Part shown: piece after piece, positions 32,996-42,241 of the stretch
Position numbering within the stretch: the first letter of the stretch is position 1
Layout of the letters: each line of letters begins with the position of its first letter
Origin: Dactylosporangium vinaceum
GTDB taxonomy: Bacteria; Actinomycetota; Actinomycetes; Mycobacteriales; Micromonosporaceae
Direction of reading: 5' to 3'
Assembly (NCBI RefSeq): GCF_019904175.1
Contig: NZ_CP061913.1
Location: 3,906,001-3,970,000, forward strand
DNA length: 64,000 bases
Made by a program: the position numbers and the translations under genes
The notes under the pieces: generated by a model
Told to the model about the DNA's origin: nothing
Database searches by the model: none
Seen by the model: the letters and a program-made list of their open reading frames with translations, nothing else

Positions 32996-35511
32996 CCGCG
33001 TACGGAAGGGTTGACCCGATCGTGTCCAGCTCCTGGCAGGCGTCGTTCATCAGCGCCGAGACCCCGTCCGAGGCGGGTGATCCTGCCGTCTACTTCCGCC
33101 GCGAGCTCGGCGTGGGGGAGGGCGTGCGGCGGGCGACCCTGCACGTGACCGGCCTTGGCATCGTCGAGCCGTACGTCAACGGCGTCCGCGTCGGGGCGGA
33201 CGTACTGCTGCCGGGGTGGACGTCCTACCGGCACCGCCTCGACGTGCGCAGCTACGACGTGACCGACGCGATCACCGCCGGCGCCAACGCGGTCGGTGCG
33301 GTCGTCGGGGAGGGTTGGGCGGTCGGCCGTCTCGGCTGGGAGCACCGGCGAGCGCACTACGCCGACCGGCCGGCCCTGTGGCTGCAGCTGGACCTCGAGT
33401 ACGACGACCGCACCGAGACCGTCGGCACCGACAGCGGGTTCCGCGTCGCTACCGGCGCGGTCCGGGCGAACAGCCTCTACGACGGCGAGACCTACGACGC
33501 GCGCCTCGAACCGGACGGCTGGCCCCGGCCCGGATTCGACGACACCACCTGGCAGCCCGCTCGGCCGTTCGACTGGAACCTCGCGGCACTGACCAAGCCG
33601 ATCGCCCCGCCGATCCGCCGGATCGAGGAACTCCCACCGGCCGCCATCACGGCCGGCCCGGCCGGCACCACAATCGTGGACTTCGGGCAGAACATCTCCG
33701 GCTGGGTCCGGATCACCGTCACCGGCGAGGCCGGGGACACCATCACCCTGCGCCACGCCGAGCACCTCACCCCCGCCGGCGAGCTGGACACCCAATCCAA
33801 CCGCAGCGCCGAGGCCACCGACCGGTACACGCTGCGCGGCGGGGCGCCGGAGACCTGGGAGCCACGGTTCACCTTCCACGGCTTCCGCTATGTCGAGGTC
33901 GACGGCTGGCCGGGGGAGCTGACACCGGACGCCGTCCGGGCCGTGGTCGTGCACAGCGACATGATCCGGACCGGCTGGTTCGAGTGCTCCGACGAGCTCG
34001 TCAACCGGCTGCATGCCAACACCGTGTGGTCGATGCGGGACAACTTCGTCGGTGTCCCCACCGACTGCCCGCAGCGCGACGAGCGGCTCGGCTGGACCGG
34101 TGACCTCAACGCGTTCGCGCCGACCGCGGCCTACCTGTACGACGTGCGCGGGGTGTTGCGCTCTTGGCTGGCCGACCTCGCGGCGGAGCAGCGGGCGACC
34201 GGATTCGTGCCGTGGGTGGTGCCCGACGTGCTGTCGACCCCGTCCCCGCCGACCGCGCTGTGGAGCGACGCCGCGGTGAGCGTGCCGTGGCAGCTCTACC
34301 AGGAGTACGGCGACGTCGACATCCTGCGCGACTGCTACGACTCCATGGCGGCCTTCGTCCGGCAGGTCGAAGGGCTGCTGGACGAGCACGGCCTGTGGAG
34401 CGCCGGCTTCCAGTACGGCGACTGGCTCGACCCGGACGCCCCGGCCGACAACCCCGCCGGCGGCAAGACCGACCGTCACCTGCTGGCGTCCGCGTACCTG
34501 TGCCGGACCAGCCGCGAGACGGCGCGGGCCGCGACGCTGCTGGGCCGGGACGAGGACGCTGCGCACTTCACCGCCCTCGCCGAGCGGGTGCGGGCCGCGT
34601 TCCGCCGGGAGTACGTCACCGAGGCCGGCCGGATCGTCAACGAGTCCGCCACCGCGTACGCCCTCGCGATCACCTTCGGCATCCTCGACGAGCAGCAGCG
34701 GCACAAGGCCGGCGACCGGCTCGCCGAGCTCGTCGCCAAGGCCGGCTACCGCATCTCGACCGGGTTCGCCGGCACGCCGCTGATCACCGATGCGCTGTCC
34801 TCGACCGGGCACCTGACCGAGGCGTACCTCCTGCTCATGCAGCGGGAGTGCCCGTCGTTCCTGTACCCGGTGACGATGGGCGCCACCACGATCTGGGAGC
34901 GGTGGGACGCCGTGCGGCCCGACGGCACCCTGAACTCGACCGGGATGACGTCGCTGAACCACTACGCCCTGGGCGCGGTCGCCGACTGGCTGCACCGCGT
35001 CGTCGGAGGGTTGCAGCGCACCGAGCCCGGTTGGCGGCGGATCCGCATCGCACCACAGCCCGGCGGTGGCCTCACCGCCGCTCGGGCCGCCCACGACACC
35101 GTGCTCGGCCGGGTGGAGGTGCACTGGCGCGTCGACGGCGACGAGCTGGCCGTCGACGTCACGATCCCGCCCGGCGCCGAGGCCGAGGTGGTGCTGCCGC
35201 TGCACCCGGCCGACGCGGCCGAACAGGTCGGCCCCGGCCACCACACCTGGCGCTACCCGCTGCCGGCCGGCCACGGCGCGCGCCCCGAGTACACCATGGA
35301 CACGCCACTGAAGACGATCGCCGACGACCCCACCGTCTGGCCCGGCGTCAGCGCCGTCTTCGCCAGGTACTTCCCCGGCATCCCGATCGACGGCTCCGCC
35401 CCCGAGGCCGCCGCGATGTCGCTGACCACCGTGCTGCAGTACATCCCCGGTGTGCCCGACGGCCTCGAGGCCGACCTGTGCGCCGCGCTCAACCCGGAAG
35501 GATCCGCATGA
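32992..35511 (+). CDS. Alpha-L-rhamnosidase, GH78
   Basis: 839 residues, no signal peptide, so intracellular. N-terminal beta-sandwich domains (HVTGLGIVEPYVNGVRVGAD, LLPGWTSYRHRLDVRSYDVT, TTIVDFGQNISGWVRI) lead to the (alpha/alpha)6 barrel: VPTDCPQRDERLGWTGDLNA with the catalytic acid region and GATTIWERWDAV with the base Glu. A C-terminal sandwich closes the chain. It releases terminal L-rhamnose by inversion. GTG 32992 overlaps the MFS stop; GTG 33022 with GGAAGGG upstream is an alternative. The GH3 gene overlaps its stop by ATGA. Confidence 0.93.
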   Translation: MTAYGRVDPIVSSSWQASFISAETPSEAGDPAVYFRRELGVGEGVRRATLHVTGLGIVEPYVNGVRVGADVLLPGWTSYRHRLDVRSYDVTDAITAGANAVGAVVGEGWAVGRLGWEHRRAHYADRPALWLQLDLEYDDRTETVGTDSGFRVATGAVRANSLYDGETYDARLEPDGWPRPGFDDTTWQPARPFDWNLAALTKPIAPPIRRIEELPPAAITAGPAGTTIVDFGQNISGWVRITVTGEAGDTITLRHAEHLTPAGELDTQSNRSAEATDRYTLRGGAPETWEPRFTFHGFRYVEVDGWPGELTPDAVRAVVVHSDMIRTGWFECSDELVNRLHANTVWSMRDNFVGVPTDCPQRDERLGWTGDLNAFAPTAAYLYDVRGVLRSWLADLAAEQRATGFVPWVVPDVLSTPSPPTALWSDAAVSVPWQLYQEYGDVDILRDCYDSMAAFVRQVEGLLDEHGLWSAGFQYGDWLDPDAPADNPAGGKTDRHLLASAYLCRTSRETARAATLLGRDEDAAHFTALAERVRAAFRREYVTEAGRIVNESATAYALAITFGILDEQQRHKAGDRLAELVAKAGYRISTGFAGTPLITDALSSTGHLTEAYLLLMQRECPSFLYPVTMGATTIWERWDAVRPDGTLNSTGMTSLNHYALGAVADWLHRVVGGLQRTEPGWRRIRIAPQPGGGLTAARAAHDTVLGRVEVHWRVDGDELAVDVTIPPGAEAEVVLPLHPADAAEQVGPGHHTWRYPLPAGHGARPEYTMDTPLKTIADDPTVWPGVSAVFARYFPGIPIDGSAPEAAAMSLTTVLQYIPGVPDGLEADLCAALNPEGSA

Positions 35512-37745
35512 ACGACGTCACCGACCTCACTCTCGAGCAGAAGGCCTCCCTGCTGTCCGGCCACAACATGTGGTCGACCAAGCGGCTGGACGAGGCGGGG
35601 CTGCCGTCGATCGTGCTGACCGACGGCCCGCACGGGGTGCGCCGCCAGACCGGAGCGGCCGACCACCTCGGGATCAGCGTCAGCGAGCCGGCCACCTGCT
35701 TCCCGCCGGCCGTCGCCGTCGGCTCGTCCTGGGATCCTGAGGTCGCCGCCCGCCTCGGACAGGCGGTCGGTCGCGAGGCCCGTGCGCTCGGCGTCAGCGT
35801 GCTGCTCGGACCCGGCGTCAACATCAAGCGGTCGCCGTTGTGCGGGCGCAACTTCGAGTACTACTCGGAGGACCCGTACCTGTCCGGTGTACTGGGTAGC
35901 GCGTACACCCGGGCGATGCAGGCAGAGGGTGTCGGCGCGTCGGTCAAGCACTTCGCGGCCAACAACCAGGAGACCGACCGGATGCGGGTGAGCGCCGACG
36001 TCGACGAGCGCACCCTGCGGGAGATCTACCTGCCGGCCTTCGAGCGTGTGGTGACCGAGGCGGTGCCGGCCACCGTCATGTGTTCGTACAACCGGATCAA
36101 CGGTGTGTCAGCGGCGCAGAACCGCTGGCTGCTGACCGACCTGCTGCGCGACGAATGGGGGTTCACGGGAGCGGTCGTGTCCGACTGGGGTGCGGTCGGC
36201 GACCGGGTCGCCGCGCTCTCGGCCGGACTGGACCTGGAGATGCCGGGCAACGGCGGCGTGACGGACCGGGAGATCGTCGACGCGGTGCGCAGCGGGGCGT
36301 TGGACGAGTCGGTGGTGGACGAGGCCGTGCGGCGCGTCCTCGCGCTCGCCGAGGCGTGGCCCGCGGCGGGTTGGACGTTCGACGCCGACGCCCACCACGC
36401 GCTCGCGCGGGACCTGGCGGCGCAATGTGCCGTGCTGCTCAAGAACGACAGCCGGACGCTGCCACTGGACACCGCCGGCAGCGTCGCCGTCATCGGTGCC
36501 CTCGCCGCCGAGCCGCGGTACCAGGGCAGCGGCAGCTCCCGGGTCAACCCCACCCGTCTTGACACCGCGCTGGACAGCATCCGCGTGCACGCCGAGGCGT
36601 ACGGGCAGACCGTAGCCTGGGCGCCGGGGTTCACCGCCGACGGCAGCGGTGACGCCGAGGCGCTGCGGGCCGAGGCGGTGCGCGTCGCCGCCGCAGCCGA
36701 CGTCGCCGTCGTCTTCGCCGGCCTGGGCGACAAGGAGGAGTCTGAGGGCTTCGACCGCACCCACCTCGACCTGCCGGCCGCTCAGGTGGAAGTGATCCGC
36801 GCGGTTGCCGCCGCGGCCCGGCGCACCGTCGTCGTGCTCGCCAACGGCGGCGTGGTGTCGCTGGAGGGCTGGCACGACGACGTCGAGGCGATCCTCGAGG
36901 GCTTCCTGCTCGGGCAGGCGGGCGGCGGCGCGCTGGCGGATCTGCTCTACGGCATCGCGAACCCGTCCGGGCACCTTGCCGAGACGCTTCCCCTGCGGTT
37001 GCAGGACACGCCGAGCTACCTCACCTTCCCCGGCGAGCAGCAGCACGTCCGCTACGGCGAGGGCGTCATGGTCGGCTACCGGTACTACACCAGCGTCGAG
37101 GCGCCGGTGCGCTACCCGTTCGGGCACGGTCTGACCTACACCACGTTCCACACCCGCCACCTCGCGGTCACCGTCACCGGCGACGACACCGCCGAGGTCA
37201 CCGTCACCGTCGCCAACACCGGTGCGCGGGCCGGTAGCCATGTCATCCAGGTGTACGTGGCGACCGACGCCGGACCGGTCCGTCACCCCGCCCGAGAGCT
37301 CCGCGCGTTCGCCAAGGTCGCCTTGGAGCCGGGGGAGGAGCGTACCGTCACCCTGACCCTCGACCGGCGGGCGTTCGCGTACTGGGACATCATGCACGAG
37401 CGGTGGGTCGTCGCCTCCGGTCAGTACCGGATCCAGGTCGGCACGGACGCGGCCACGGTCGTGGCTGAGGAGCCCGTCAAGCTCGGCGGCGACCCGCTGG
37501 TCACCCCGCTGTCGATGGACTCCACTGTCGGCGAATGGTTCGCCCATCCAGTCGCCGGTCCCGCGCTGATGCGGGGCATGACCGCCGCGATGACCCCCGA
37601 GCAGCGCGCCCAGGCCGAGCAGCAACAGGACCAGCTGCGCATGGTCGAGTCGATGCCGATGCGCGTGTTCATCGGCTTTCTCGGTCAGGCCGTCCCGCAG
37701 GCGGCCCTGGACCAGCTCATCGAGGCCAGCCGGGAGGCCCGGTGA
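35508..37745 (+). CDS. Beta-glucosidase, GH3
   Basis: 745 residues, no signal peptide. The (beta/alpha)8 domain has VLTDGPHGVRR, GPGVNIKRSPLCGRNFEYYS, KHFAANNQE and the nucleophile Asp226 in VVSDWGA. The alpha/beta sandwich domain follows (VAVVFAGLGDKEESEGFDRT), then a C-terminal fibronectin-III-like domain (VTVANTGARAGSHVIQVYV). It would remove beta-linked glucose after the GH78 enzyme has exposed it. ATG 35508 overlaps the GH78 stop and follows GGAAGG. About 75 extra residues after the FnIII domain (Met/Gln-rich) are common in intracellular actinomycete GH3 enzymes. Confidence 0.93.
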   Translation: MNDVTDLTLEQKASLLSGHNMWSTKRLDEAGLPSIVLTDGPHGVRRQTGAADHLGISVSEPATCFPPAVAVGSSWDPEVAARLGQAVGREARALGVSVLLGPGVNIKRSPLCGRNFEYYSEDPYLSGVLGSAYTRAMQAEGVGASVKHFAANNQETDRMRVSADVDERTLREIYLPAFERVVTEAVPATVMCSYNRINGVSAAQNRWLLTDLLRDEWGFTGAVVSDWGAVGDRVAALSAGLDLEMPGNGGVTDREIVDAVRSGALDESVVDEAVRRVLALAEAWPAAGWTFDADAHHALARDLAAQCAVLLKNDSRTLPLDTAGSVAVIGALAAEPRYQGSGSSRVNPTRLDTALDSIRVHAEAYGQTVAWAPGFTADGSGDAEALRAEAVRVAAAADVAVVFAGLGDKEESEGFDRTHLDLPAAQVEVIRAVAAAARRTVVVLANGGVVSLEGWHDDVEAILEGFLLGQAGGGALADLLYGIANPSGHLAETLPLRLQDTPSYLTFPGEQQHVRYGEGVMVGYRYYTSVEAPVRYPFGHGLTYTTFHTRHLAVTVTGDDTAEVTVTVANTGARAGSHVIQVYVATDAGPVRHPARELRAFAKVALEPGEERTVTLTLDRRAFAYWDIMHERWVVASGQYRIQVGTDAATVVAEEPVKLGGDPLVTPLSMDSTVGEWFAHPVAGPALMRGMTAAMTPEQRAQAEQQQDQLRMVESMPMRVFIGFLGQAVPQAALDQLIEASREAR

Positions 37746-37893
37746 GCCCGTCTCCCTGACCGGCATGCCCGACGTCCGCCGACCCACAGGCCGATTGCAC
37801 GCGCGCAAGACGAACCGATGACAACCGCCAACCCAGCGGCCACCAGTCCTCGCGTCCTCTTCCGCTCGATGAGCGGACGCCGTTGAGCTGCGG

Positions 37894-38466
37894 CTACAGG
37901 TGACCCGTGTCGTTGAAGCTGACCAGGGCCGGAGGTCGACCGGACTCCCACTGCACGATGGTGATCGCGCAGTTGTCCTGGTTGAGTCCGATCCAACGCC
38001 ACTGCGGGGCGTCAAGCACGTGGCGGACGAACCAGCCGATCACGAAGTTGTGCGTGATCAGCAGCTCGCGCCGGTCACTGTCGCCGCTGACACCGAAGTG
38101 GTCGACAGCAGCCTGCAAGGCGACGGCGTCCTCGTCGCGCTCGTCGTGGGGCACGCCGTCGAGCCAGGCATGCCACCGGCCCGGGTAGCGACTGCGCTGC
38201 GCGGCGGATGGCACCGGCGTTCGATCCGTGATGAAGTCACAGGCGTGTCTCGGCACCTGCGGAAGATGGTGCGCGACGACCTCGGCCGTCTGGACCGCCC
38301 GGGCCAGCGGGCTGTGATGGACGGCCGCGAAAGGCGTCGTACGCAGCCGGCGGCCCAGCCGATCTGCCTGCTCACTTCCGAGCCGCGAAAGACCGCCTTC
38401 GGGGCCGTGACCGGAGGCCGGATCCTGTTCGCCGTGGCGGACCAGGTACAGCTGCGTGCGACCCAT
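37894..38466 (-). CDS. Histidine phosphatase family protein
   Basis: 190 residues. The phosphohistidine signature LYLVRHGEQDP lies at the N-terminus, followed by LSRLGSEQADRLGRRL, VHHSPLARAVQTAEVVA and the second catalytic histidine in ELLITHNFVIGWFV. This is the phosphoglycerate-mutase-like branch acting on small phosphate esters or, in some members, protein phosphates. ATG 38464-38466 has GAAGGG 9 nt upstream; a second ATG three codons earlier lies almost on that site. Substrate unknown. Confidence 0.87.
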   Translation of the reverse strand: MGRTQLYLVRHGEQDPASGHGPEGGLSRLGSEQADRLGRRLRTTPFAAVHHSPLARAVQTAEVVAHHLPQVPRHACDFITDRTPVPSAAQRSRYPGRWHAWLDGVPHDERDEDAVALQAAVDHFGVSGDSDRRELLITHNFVIGWFVRHVLDAPQWRWIGLNQDNCAITIVQWESGRPPALVSFNDTGHL

Positions 38467-38660
38467 CGACGTCATCCCTTCGAATGTCGACAAGCGACGA
38501 CCCACAGTAGGCCACCGAGGCGCGGGCCGCTCTGGGTGACGCACCTGTCCGGGGCGCTCTGGACCCGCGCCGAAGGAGATGGTCGATCGGGCCAGCATCA
38601 CGGATCATTTCGGCGCCGCGATGCAGGTGGCCGGGGTTGAAGCCGAACAGGGGCGGCCCT

Positions 38661-38692
38661 GGCACCGTCCTCCCGGCGGGGAGGACGGTGCC
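38661..38692 (-). terminator. Terminator hairpin after the GH54 gene
   Basis: GGCACCGTCCTCC and its complement form a 13-bp perfect stem with a 6-nt loop, 28 nt beyond the stop codon of the minus-strand arabinofuranosidase gene. Confidence 0.72.
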
Positions 38693-38720
38693 GCGAATCA
38701 GGCCCTAGTTTCGGTCAGCG

Positions 38721-40271
38721 TCAGCGGTATCCGGCAGTGACGATGCTCGCCTGTATGGCGTCCTCGGTCGCGTCGTTCGGGTAGCCGGCCGTCACCGCAC
38801 CCTCGAAGAACTCGCCGACACCGTAGTGACTGTTGTCCCCGCCGGTACCCAGCAGAATGGAACTGTCCAGCTTCATCGGCGAGTACCCGTTCGGCAGAGG
38901 ACCGGAGTATGGCCGGACCAGCCCGCCGCTGGTGGCATCGCCGTACTTGAGCGTGAAGTTCGAGGTGCCGTTGTTCTTCTCCCACGCGGACACGAACGGG
39001 AAGTGCACCCCCGAGTTGTTCGGGTCCTTGTTGGAGCCGGTGTTGGTATGGAACATGCCGTTCTCCAGATCGGCCTCCACCCACGGGCCGGCGCCGACGC
39101 ACGGGTTGTTCCCCCAGGTCCCGAACCAGCACGCGGTACCCCACTCGATTGCGTTCATTGTCGCGTTGCCCGCGTCAGTGTGCGAGTTCACGCCGCTGCC
39201 GTAGTCGAAGCAGCACTGGTCGTTCACGTAGTTCGACGAGGTAACCATGTAGATACCCTCCGGCTGGGACCCGGTCGGCACCTTCTTCGCGTTGTCGATC
39301 CGGTACCCCACGCCGGGGGTGACCTTGACGCCGTACGCCTTGTGGCCGCCGACGGTCACCGGCAGCGCCTTGGCGTCCGCAGGCACGTCGGCGCCGTTCG
39401 GCCCCGGACCCTTCCACAGGCCACCCCAGGAGACGGGCAGATCGTTGCGGTTGGCCGTCTGGTCGTAGATCTTCGTGATCGTGCAGGCGCTGTTCGCGCA
39501 GAACGTGTCCTGCGCGGCGGCGTTGGCCACGCCACCGGCCGACAGCAGCCCGATGTCCAGGTACTGCTTGTCCGACGTGCGCTGCACCTGGTACAGCGGC
39601 CCGTTGTACGCGACGAACAGCGCCCGGATGGTGCTGTGCGCCGTGACGCACGGGGTTCCGCCGGCCGCGTAGAGGTCACACGGCAGGCTCCCGGGCGGCG
39701 GCGGGCTGGTCGAGGCGCTCGACGACGGTGTAGGCGACGGCGTCGATCCACCGGAGACGGTCCACTGCTGGTTGCTCTGACCGTTGCAGGACCACAGAAT
39801 GATCTTCGTACCGTTCGCCGTGCCGGCACCGTTCGCGTCGACGCACAGCCCGGACTGCACCCCGGTGATCGTGCCGTTCGAGTTGAAATTCCACTGCTGG
39901 TTCGCTTGGCCGTTGCAGTCCCAGATGATCACCTGGGTCCCGTTGGCCGTGCCCCGCCCGTACGCGTCGAGGCACTTGCTCCCGTTGTACACGGTCAGCT
40001 GCTTGCTGGCGGTATACGTCCAGCGCTGTCCGGTCGCGCTGCCGCAGTCGAACAACTGGACCTGGGTGCCGTTGGTGGTGGTGGAGTTCGGTACGTCCAG
40101 GCAGCGCCCGGACTGGACGCCCACGATCGTGGAGTCCTGGGCGGTGACCGCCGCCGACGCGATCCGAACCGTGACGATCCCCATCACCATGGCGAGCACG
40201 ACGGCGGCGGCCGTCGCGGCCAGTCGCAGCGGTCGTCTCGGTGGTTTGACTGCGGGTGGCTGTGCGCTCAT
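38721..40271 (-). CDS. Secreted alpha-L-arabinofuranosidase (GH54) with CBM13
   Basis: 516 residues. A signal segment (RLAATAAAVVLAMVMGIVTV) is followed by a ricin-type beta-trefoil (CBM13, about 45-172) with GTQVQLFDC, GTQVIIWDC and GTKIILWSC repeats ending in QQW. After a PTPSPTPSSSAS linker comes a catalytic domain starting PCDLYAAGGTPCVTAHSTIR, the GH54 ArabFuran-catal fold, with MNAIEWGT and GTGGDNS matching the nucleophile and acid/base regions of fungal AbfB as I recall them. Fungal GH54 enzymes carry a CBM42 after the catalytic domain; here a CBM13 precedes it. It removes arabinose side chains from plant polymers outside the cell. Confidence 0.88.
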   Translation of the reverse strand: MSAQPPAVKPPRRPLRLAATAAAVVLAMVMGIVTVRIASAAVTAQDSTIVGVQSGRCLDVPNSTTTNGTQVQLFDCGSATGQRWTYTASKQLTVYNGSKCLDAYGRGTANGTQVIIWDCNGQANQQWNFNSNGTITGVQSGLCVDANGAGTANGTKIILWSCNGQSNQQWTVSGGSTPSPTPSSSASTSPPPPGSLPCDLYAAGGTPCVTAHSTIRALFVAYNGPLYQVQRTSDKQYLDIGLLSAGGVANAAAQDTFCANSACTITKIYDQTANRNDLPVSWGGLWKGPGPNGADVPADAKALPVTVGGHKAYGVKVTPGVGYRIDNAKKVPTGSQPEGIYMVTSSNYVNDQCCFDYGSGVNSHTDAGNATMNAIEWGTACWFGTWGNNPCVGAGPWVEADLENGMFHTNTGSNKDPNNSGVHFPFVSAWEKNNGTSNFTLKYGDATSGGLVRPYSGPLPNGYSPMKLDSSILLGTGGDNSHYGVGEFFEGAVTAGYPNDATEDAIQASIVTAGYR

Positions 40272-40397
40272 CTGAACGATCTCCTGTCAGGTCGGAGCGG
40301 GTACGAGTCGCGGCGTCAACTTCCGGATGGCGGCGGAGTTCACGGGGCCGTACCGCTCTGGGGACTGGCGGGGAAGCGAACACGTGTGGGCTCCGCG

Positions 40398-41783
40398 CTA
40401 GCGAAGGCTCCAACGCTGGTTGGCCTGGCCGTTGCAGGACCAGAGGATGATCTTCGTACCGTTCGCCGTGCCGGCACCGTTCGCGTCCATGCACAGCCCG
40501 GACTGCACCCCGGTGATCGTGCCGCCGGAGTTCACGTTCCACTGCTGGTTGGCCTGCCCGTTGCACGACCACACGATCACCTGCGTGCCGTTGCCGGTAC
40601 CTGCACCGTTGGCGTCCAGGCACAGGTTTCCCGCGCCCTGCAGTTGCTTACCGGCGGTGTAGGTCCAGGTCGCACCCGGCTGCCCCGCGCAGTCCTGCAG
40701 CTGCACCTGGGTACCCGCGCTCTGGCTCGTCGCGGTCACGCACCGACCCGACTGCGAACCCACGATCTGCTGAGCGCCGCTCGCCGGTGGAGTCCGCGAC
40801 GGCTGCGCGGACACCGACGCCGAGGCCGAAGGATGCGAGGACGGCGAGGCGGAGCTCGGCGACGGCGTCGGGCCGCCCGGCGGTATCAGTGGACACTTGG
40901 CGCTGTACCGGGAGACGCCTGTCGGGTCCGGGATCGTCGGGCACATGAACTGGGTGTAGCGGGTGTCGTTGTCCACGAACAGCTTCAGCCACGGGACGAG
41001 CCGGCGGATCTCGACGTTGTTGGCCCGAGTGAAGAACAGGTGGTCGGCGCCGCTGAGCTGCACGTAGGCGCTCTGGGTCGTCGCCGGGAGGGTGGCGTAC
41101 AGATTGTCGAGGTAAGCCGGCGTGACGGTGGGGTCGGTCTGGCCGCCGACGAACAGGGTCGGCACGCGGTCGGTGGACAGGCTCGACAGCCCGGTCGGCG
41201 ACCCGGGGGCGAGCCCGACCACGGCCCGCAGTGACGGGCGTTGCATGGCCGCGAGGAGTGCGCCGGCCCCGCCGGCCGAGTGGCCCATGACGGAGAGCCG
41301 GTCGGGGTCGACCCGGTCGCGCACCGGACTGCGCTGGGTCAGGTAGTCAAGCGCGGCGAGCAGCTGCATGCCGCGGGCGTCGGCCCCGTCGGTGCGGCTG
41401 TTGGTCTCGATGCCGATGACGACGAACCCGAACGAGGCCAGGCGCGGGCCCATCCAGGCTTCCTCGTTGGCGAAGAGCGCCGAGTAGCCGGGCACGATCG
41501 CCACCGCGCCCCACGTGCCCAGGCTGGTGTCGGTCGGGTAGTAGATGGAGCCGCCGTTGAAACCGTTCCCGGCCGGCACGGTCAGCTGCGCGGTGGCGAA
41601 CGGGCCGTTGGTCGCGGCGACGCCGGCGACGGTCGGGTCCGGGCCCCGCTGGTAGGGGTTGTCGGCCGCCGAGGCGGGGTGGGCCAGGACCCCGGCCGCC
41701 AGCCCGAACGCGCCGAGCACGACCGCTATCAGGGCGATGCCGAGCCGGGTCGGTCCCGCGCCTTCTATGACGCGTCGTCGCAT
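40398..41783 (-). CDS. Secreted cutinase/polyester-hydrolase-like enzyme with CBM13
   Basis: 461 residues: signal peptide to about residue 40, catalytic domain 41-298, Ser/Pro linker, CBM13 from about 341. The N-terminal NPYQRGPDPTVAGV is the signature opening of actinomycete cutinases of the LCC/Tfu type. Catalytic residues by pattern: Ser169 in GHSAGGAG, Asp217 in GGQTDP, His248 in GADHLF, oxyanion Tyr100 in PGYSAL, and the C-terminal disulfide Cys281-Cys297. Two known aromatic-pocket positions differ: Met after the Ser is Ala170, and the Trp of the TPWH segment is Gly194. It should hydrolyse cutin-like or other polyesters or lipids; action on synthetic polyester is untested. Confidence 0.85.
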   Translation of the reverse strand: MRRRVIEGAGPTRLGIALIAVVLGAFGLAAGVLAHPASAADNPYQRGPDPTVAGVAATNGPFATAQLTVPAGNGFNGGSIYYPTDTSLGTWGAVAIVPGYSALFANEEAWMGPRLASFGFVVIGIETNSRTDGADARGMQLLAALDYLTQRSPVRDRVDPDRLSVMGHSAGGAGALLAAMQRPSLRAVVGLAPGSPTGLSSLSTDRVPTLFVGGQTDPTVTPAYLDNLYATLPATTQSAYVQLSGADHLFFTRANNVEIRRLVPWLKLFVDNDTRYTQFMCPTIPDPTGVSRYSAKCPLIPPGGPTPSPSSASPSSHPSASASVSAQPSRTPPASGAQQIVGSQSGRCVTATSQSAGTQVQLQDCAGQPGATWTYTAGKQLQGAGNLCLDANGAGTGNGTQVIVWSCNGQANQQWNVNSGGTITGVQSGLCMDANGAGTANGTKIILWSCNGQANQRWSLR

Positions 41784-41863
41784 CGCGCTACCTCCTTCGG
41801 GCGGGGCAGGCGGGAGCCTCGCAACCGGTTGTGAAAAACAGTGTCGTCAGTACTGCGGCGGCT

Positions 41864-41877
41864 TGTTAGCGCTCACA
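41864..41877. promoter_or_regulatory. LacI-type operator-like site upstream of the cutinase-like gene
   Basis: TGTTAGCGCTCACA is a 14-bp palindrome with one mismatched pair around AGCGCT, the core of actinomycete LacI-family operators that govern secreted carbohydrate-active enzymes. It lies about 80 bp upstream of the start codon. It differs from the three sites at 31.5 kb, so a different LacI protein would be needed. The rest of the 458-bp gap to the pentapeptide gene shows nothing clear. Confidence 0.5.
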
Positions 41878-42241
41878 GAACCTTCGCGAAGACATTGACA
41901 TCCGTGCGTGAAAAGTCACAAGCGACGCGGCCCGCGCGGCGCCCGTGTGGCGGGGTGAACGCGCACGTCAAGGGCGGCCCGGGCGCGGATCCGGCGGCCG
42001 TGAAAACAGGGCGCGACTTGCTTCCACGACGTCCATAACGGTTTCTCCGCGCATCCATGCCGACGGGCCGGCCAGCGTGGCCCGGCGGTGCGAGGGCCGA
42101 CCGCGGCATCGGGGAGCACTCTCGGCGCCCAGCCGGGCCGGAGTCGCCGACGCACCGGTCTCGGCGACGATCTCGGCCAGTACCGGGGGCCTTGCCGCCG
42201 ACGCGCGGGAGCGGCCGCAACCACAGCCCGGCGGATTTGCT

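Noticed and set aside
32926..35274. Open frame of 782 codons on the minus strand
   Set aside because: Antisense of the GH78 gene; no domain similarity.
39784..40505. Long near-identical DNA stretches shared by the GH54 and cutinase-like genes
   Set aside because: These are the CBM13 repeat units, homologous at the protein level and probably homogenised by recombination; not a separate mobile repeat.
38826..41234. Open frame of 802 codons on the plus strand
   Set aside because: Antisense across both CBM13 enzyme genes and the gap between them.
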